Made by a program: the position numbers and the translations under genes | The notes under the pieces: model-generated | The model's database searches: none | The model's input: the letters and a program-made list of their open reading frames with translations, nothing else | Told to the model about the DNA's origin: nothing | From: Patagioenas fasciata | Lineage: Eukaryota > Chordata > Aves > Columbiformes > Columbidae | Length of the DNA stretch: 64,000 nucleotides | Assembly (NCBI RefSeq): GCF_037038585.1 | Contig: NC_092523.1 | Span: 29,827,501-29,891,500 of the forward strand | Reading direction: 5' to 3' | In this document: in pieces, positions 58,445 through 64,000 of the stretch | Layout of the letters: each line of letters opens with the position of its first letter | Numbering within the stretch: position 1 is the first letter of the stretch

Positions 58445-61400
58445 CAAAATTTAAAATTAGTTACATTTATTCAGTTAAAAAATTGACAGTTAGTAATGGT
58501 CACATGAACACCAGGGAACTGTATCTACATTTCCTGACGTCAATATGAGCGACACTAGGGTTTTTCTGTTTGTTTTCTTTTACTTATACAAATCTAATGC
58601 CAGTTAAAAAAATACAAAACAAAACTGAAACCCAAGACACTGTGAAATCAACACTGCTTAAAAACTCAAAATTCAATCTGATATATTTGAAAATAAATAA
58701 TTTTTACCTTTCTTGTTAAAAAAAGACAACTCACCAACTGCTTTCAAAGCAGGAACATCTTTAAGACCATTCCCAGAAGCGTTTCATAAATAGTTACCCA
58801 CTGATTGTCTATTAATGCAGCATCTCTCAGTCTCAGCTGGGGTCTCTATATTAGGCCATATACAGTATTTTGTTCAGACACAGTGTTTTGTTTTGCGTTG
58901 GTACCCCCTTCCCCCCATTTTTATTTAGGTACAATTTCTTTGAATACAGCACATCATGCTGGCAAAAATCATGCAGATGACATAGCATGAAGCATAGCAG
59001 AGCTTAAAATCACCTCTTTAAAAAAAAAAGACAAGGAATGTAGTGTTACAAATCATGATAATGAAAAAGCAACTATCCAGTCTCACGGACAACCAAGACA
59101 ATTTCAAATGTTCTCTCACATTTGTCTCATCTACTAAGATTTGTTTAAATGTCTTTTTAAATCCAAATTCACTTAATTGTCTTCAACCTTTTCCACCAGG
59201 GATAAGTAAAAAAATAAAAGGTTAATTATTAAAACTAGTCTCTTTTCCCTTTTAATCAAAATAACCATTTCCAGCCCTCTGACTGTACATCTAATTTTAA
59301 TAATGATTTCAAATAGAGAAACTTATGAATCTGACATGTTTGACACCATTTCCTGATGCCACAACATTTAAAACACTCATAACAATACCTGGGTTAAATC
59401 TGCGAAAATATAAACGGTTCTTGAATCAACTTCCAACATTTGAAAAAGGCCACATCTTTAAACCTTCAGAACATTTTCACACACATTATAATCCTAAGGG
59501 ACACTTAGAATTATTGAGCAGGCAAATGAGCCTCCAGATGATTCTCTCTCATAGGCAACTGTGCAACTTAAAAAGTCTCCTTCCAAGGACACCACCATCC
59601 CTGGCCACATAAAACACAAAGCCAACTGCTTTTAGTAGCCTTCTTAATCTTGCACTTTGAGCCTCAAAGGATCACCGTACTAAAGAGGCATTTTCCAGAA
59701 ATGTCTCTCTTGACAGTTTTGTGCATGTTATTCCTCGATGCCCCCCCCTTTTTAATAGTTTCACTGACTAAAGAAATAAACTGTTTTTCAAATAGTCTTT
59801 TCAGTAAAGTGCTTGTTATTACTCAAAAAAAAAAAAAGTGCTATTTGAATCTTAAGATAATTTCTTTTCCTGTGAAAAACTGCCTGATATAACTTTATTT
59901 ATTTTTACATAAAGCTGAAATGAAACCTACCTCTTGTAAGGATACTGGCTTACTAATTTTGGTGTTTGGCAGTAGGCAAGATGCCCACAGAGGTGGTGAC
60001 AAACTGGAACCACAGTACAGAAGGTAAACCCTCTAGGTGAAATGGAAGGCATATGGAGAGCTCCTACTAGAATCCTTTCATATTTATATACAAATATAAT
60101 ATATATTAAATAGAAATATAAAAATAGCTCTATTCTTTTTCTCTGAAGTTATCCTAGAAGCTTTTCTTCAAATCCTCACCCATCGCAGGCAAACAATGTC
60201 TGTCTCCTAAACTCCATCCTCTCTTCCACTCCATAATGTACCACCAGCCCATTTCTTCATAAATACAATCGTCTCCTACCAGGCTCCTTAAAGTTCCATA
60301 ACGTTTACGCTCCAGAACCTGCAGCATCACAGCATCCGTCATCATGCTCTTTACTAGGATGTTGCAAATAAGCCTACGGCTATAGTAAACGAGTCGAGCA
60401 GAAGCAAAAGGCTGATGAAGAAAGAGGCAATAGCCTGGTCCTCTTGCCACTGAAAATCGAGGACAGCTCAGCAATTGATTCAGCAAGAGGGGAAGCTGCA
60501 GACCCTTTAAAAATACCGTTTTTAGTCATGAGCTGTGAAACAAAGCATCTGCATCTTTGCACAGAATCTGGACAAAGTTCTACATACTTGCTTTGCTAAA
60601 AAACTTGCCTGATTCATGGCAGGAATTTTTCAAATATGTGTTATATTTTTCCAGTTTCTTTGAATTTCCCCATCTCCTATACTTTTTTCTCTACTAGCTG
60701 GTAGTTCTGTAATTGAATGACCTCTCTCTGAGGTTACAAAAAGCCTCTTGATCAAAGTGTACACTTCTGTCACTGTCTTTCAGCAGCCACGCTACTGCCC
60801 TCATCTCATTTCTCTCTCACCAAGTTTAGCCTTTTTAGCCACAGACCCAGAGCAGCACACCAGAGTGTTTGGGAAGGCAGACATGGGAAGAGAAGTTTAA
60901 ACGAAGCTTTATATGAAAAGCTGCCTCATTAAGCGTCTGGCTGGTATCTCTATTTTCTGGAATTCTGAGTATAATAGCTTGATATACCTATTTTATCACT
61001 ATTGACTAGTTCTAACAGCACTATTAAAGCTCTCCCAGTTTTCTTTTTTAGTGCTATATTACTGTAATTGGTTAAAAAAGTCTAACCTATTTTCCATTAA
61101 GCAAAAGTACTGACAGCACAGACCTCCAGTCAACGCAGCTTAATTTAGAAACAGGTGGAATGGCGTGGTAGGGACGGTAGAGCAAGGCAGGATTTCTTTA
61201 CATGGAACTTTACAGAAACAGGTTTCTGACCACTATTCCAGCCCAGACAAAGCCAGAAATCCCTTTAAGGAAGGGAAAGTGTTCCTTGCTATGTTTGGTA
61301 TTGGCATCTGTTCCTTGCTCCAGAGGTTGCAAGAAGCTTCTTGGAGCAGCAAGCAATCTGCTTCTCTTTGGTACTGTGCTTCTCACACTCTCCCTTCCTT

Positions 61401-63514
61401 GTGACTACTGTGCTTTTTGGTGCCAAACTCTTGCTTTGTAACTGGGGAAAAACAAAGATCTAATGGTGGGACACGTGCAGAGGCAACGGTGAGCCTCAAA
61501 ACAGATACACAACCAACTCTGTCAAATGCTCGGCTAAACTGGTTTGGTTCACCCAGTAATACAATCAAACTGCTTCATAGTACAAAATAATCCATCACCA
61601 TTTGGTTACATTCATTCTACTCCTCCTCAGTATTCAAGATTAATCCAGCTTTCTCTCCCTAGTACTAATTTTAACTGCTTTTACTGGTTTTGTTTTTAAT
61701 TATCAGATCTATCAGCATTTATTAATTTTCCTCTGAAGTTCTTGTTTCCACAAACTAGTACCATAAAAACCTACTGAACGTTTACTTAAAATAGCACATC
61801 ATGTCTGTTGGAACTTTTTATTTTCTTTATAAAGTAAAGTTGCCTTCTGAAGTCTTAGTTCAGTGATATCTGTAAATCAATAGCCTGGTAGTGTTAAATG
61901 CAATCATGATCTCCCCCAAGATACACCTTAAACGCTATGAAAATTATTTTTAAAAAACAACCAAACAAAATAACCACAAAAAACCCCTGCAAAACAACCA
62001 AATACTAGAACAAAAAAAAAAAATCAGCTTACCATTCCTTCCTCCTGCAAAAGGGGTAATCTATACTTCTAGATATTTCGATCATTTAAGAATATTACCT
62101 TCAAGGTCTGAGATTTTAGAGGCTCCTCTGTTTCTGGCTAGTGTTTAAGGGGAGAGTACCACTCAAAAATGCTCACGGTCTCAAATCAGACCATTGTTAA
62201 AATCAACACGATACAGAAATATCTATGAAGCAGATACACAAGTTTGGTTGACAATGTACTAAGACTTCAAAATTGAAAATGGTTACAGATTCAAGACATT
62301 GTAATTCAAGATGTTTAACATTATCACCTGAATTAAAATCAAGGCACTATGGGTTTTGTTGTTGTTAAAATGACCCTGAATTAGTTCTGACTAATTTTTG
62401 AAGGAGAATAAAAAGATTCCAACATATTTTAACAAGTTACAATTCTCACCACAGAGAAAGTGGTTAAAAAGTGCCCAAAAGGTTATTAAATGTAAATATA
62501 TTTTTGTGCAAATTACTCCTATAACTGAAACATTCTTGAAAATCACTGTCATTTTTTTAAACCTTTTACATAAATATTTCCGACTATGAACTATATCAAA
62601 AGATAGCTTTGGGGAATAAAATTCCTAACCATCCACAAGAAAGCAGTGCAAATTCCTATTTTTCAAATAAAACAATGAATTAATTATGAAATGATGGATG
62701 ATATTCATGAATCTGAACCCTGATGCATGATCACCAGTTCAAACAGCTTCATCAATAATTTAACCTCGAGAAGTCAACTAACCAACACACTACACCTCAC
62801 CGAACAAACCCTGACATCACAGACAAAGCACAAACAAGAGACTTGTGCCCACATTAAGGGTGAAAATAATGATGCATCATGTTGTAAACAAAAGGGTAGA
62901 ACAGAGGAAAACATTAGTCTGAGTATGGCGTGAGAATTTAGGGAAACATATTCAAACCTACAAATAACAGATTACATTTTCATGCATCATATAAAATATT
63001 TTGCTCTTTCTCCTTTTATGCAGACATATACACAATATATTACAGCATCTGTACAACAGAGAACCGGATTTCACACAACATTTTCAAAATATTTACTGTC
63101 CCATAATCATCTGAAAAAAATTAGATGGTTTTTGGACTATATTCCTGGCATTTTTTTTCTGCTAATTCAAACAATTGCTCCATGTCCATTTTAATACTTT
63201 TAAAATGTACAGGATTGATAAAAATACCAATATTTTCAGCATCCTTCTCATTTCAGTCACATTTTGAGATTTCACCTGGACAAATTAACACATGGCAGCA
63301 AATTCTTTAGAACACAGAAACTGGGGCAACTATCAAAGTTGGCCATGTCCCTGTCACCATAATCTTGTGGCTTTTCTTAACAAATTCCAGAAGTTAGATC
63401 TCAACACCGTTGTGTCAGAAAGCCTTGGTACTGCTACCTCCGTAGCCTCAGTGCAACTCCTTGTGGAGCAGCCTCCTCCTGATAGTTGGCTTCAACGAGA
63501 GGCCAAGCCCCACA
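58445..63514 (-). other. CLOCK: CLOCK 3' UTR (inferred extent)
   Basis: About 5 kb of AT-rich sequence after the CLOCK stop. On the - strand an AATAAA (forward TTTATT, 58466-58471) is followed by a long T/GT-rich stretch (58436-58400), making it a good distal poly(A) site. Other AATAAA hexamers inside (forward TTTATT near 58919 and 59892) could give shorter isoforms. Human CLOCK also has a multi-kilobase 3' UTR, which supports the length. No other gene is seen within it. Confidence 0.6.
58466..58471 (-). terminator. CLOCK: candidate CLOCK distal poly(A) signal
   Basis: AATAAA on the - strand, followed 25-70 bp downstream on that strand by a GAGGTTCTAGAGG segment and a run of Ts. It is the last hexamer in good context before the sequence becomes more GC-rich. 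Confidence 0.5.
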
Positions 63515-63694
63515 CTACTGTGGCTGAACTTTGGAAGGATCAGTCATCTTGTCAGTTCTGTGTCGCGGAAGTTGCTGCTGCTGCTGAGACTGATGCTGCT
63601 GGTGGTGCGACTGAGTAAAAGTGCTTTGCTGTAGTGGGAAAGCAGCAGAGAGGATGAGCTGAGCTGACTGATTTCCGTGAAGTAACCTGGATGT
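63515..63694 (-). CDS. CLOCK: CLOCK, last coding exon (C-terminus)
   Basis: CLOCK is the bHLH-PAS activator that pairs with BMAL1 on E-boxes in the circadian loop. Only its last coding exon is in the window: 60 codons including the TAG at 63515-63517. The acceptor on the - strand is TTGCATGTTTTAG|ACA. The protein reads [20 protein letters not shown], then [20 protein letters not shown] and [19 protein letters not shown]. This aligns without gaps to the human C-terminus ([20 protein letters not shown] ... [18 protein letters not shown]), part of the glutamine-rich transactivation region. Upstream exons lie beyond the right edge. Confidence 0.95.
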   Translation of the reverse strand, partial: TSRLLHGNQSAQLILSAAFPLQQSTFTQSHHQQHQSQQQQQLPRHRTDKMTDPSKVQPQ

Positions 63695-64000
63695 CTAAAA
63701 CATGCAAATAGGAAAAGATTATTTTTCCTGCTGCTCTGAGAAACACAGGCCTAGATGCTTTTTAACTTTTCACAAGGGTTCAATCAAAATAAGCTGAGCA
63801 AACAATGCAAAGATTAGTTCATACTAATAAAGTTAATTAGACCATCTGACCAATTAATAAAGCAGCTGTAACTGATCTTTGTAATTTCCCATGACAATGG
63901 GTAGGAACACATGGCAATTTGTCTCAATTTCAAACCACAAGAGCATAACAGGGCATAAGGAATCTATTTGAACAAGTGCAGGTGGCTGTCACTGCCGCCA
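63695..64000 (-). other. CLOCK: CLOCK last intron, 3' part
   Basis: Sequence upstream of the last CLOCK exon on the - strand. The acceptor AG is at 63695-63696 (forward CT). No further coding match to CLOCK is visible before the window edge. Confidence 0.75.

Noticed and set aside
1-64000. Endogenous retrovirus or other capsid-bearing element
   Set aside because: No paired terminal repeats and no recognisable viral protein segments were seen by eye. A RepeatMasker run could still find solitary or degraded fragments.
1-64000. tRNA, rRNA or CRISPR arrays
   Set aside because: No cloverleaf with A/B box motifs, no rRNA-like segment and no regularly spaced repeat array were noticed.

Overview
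This is a window of a bird nuclear genome. Two well-preserved CR1 LINE tails and one eroded copy are the dominant interspersed repeats. The three recognisable genes have vertebrate orthologues in the order SRD5A3 - TMEM165 - CLOCK, which is the human 4q12 order, and their introns are short, as expected for a bird. The species cannot be fixed from the sequence; a bird is strongly supported, a particular order is not.

Layout. Positions 1 to about 34,400 are non-coding DNA upstream of SRD5A3. By synteny this lies on the KDR side of the locus, but no KDR exon is visible. It holds CR1 fragments, simple repeats, an unclassified diverged repeat pair, a small GC-rich spot with an 11-bp minisatellite, and AT-rich single-copy DNA. 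A CpG-rich promoter then leads into SRD5A3 (+ strand, five coding exons, 34623-40576). A second CpG island follows shortly, and TMEM165 (+ strand, six coding exons, 42086-52294) starts in it. After the TMEM165 poly(A) site near 53140 there are about 5.3 kb of intergenic DNA. The window ends with the 3' part of CLOCK on the - strand: a long inferred 3' UTR (about 58450-63514), the last coding exon (63515-63694), and the start of the preceding intron.

How the genes work together. SRD5A3 makes the saturated polyprenoid used for dolichol in the ER, the carrier for N-glycosylation. TMEM165 keeps Golgi manganese supplied for glycosyltransferases. Both are human congenital-disorder-of-glycosylation genes and they lie head to tail here, separated by under 1.6 kb from stop codon to start codon. 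CLOCK, the circadian bHLH-PAS transcription factor, is tail to tail with TMEM165.

No CRISPR array, operon, phage or recognisable endogenous retrovirus was seen, and no convincing new multi-gene system. The most checkable local oddities are a tandemly duplicated start-codon segment at SRD5A3, an ambiguous GC-AG/GT-AG splice junction in SRD5A3, a perfect 18-bp inverted repeat in TMEM165 intron 1, and an unclassified repeat pair near 7.3 and 8.6 kb.
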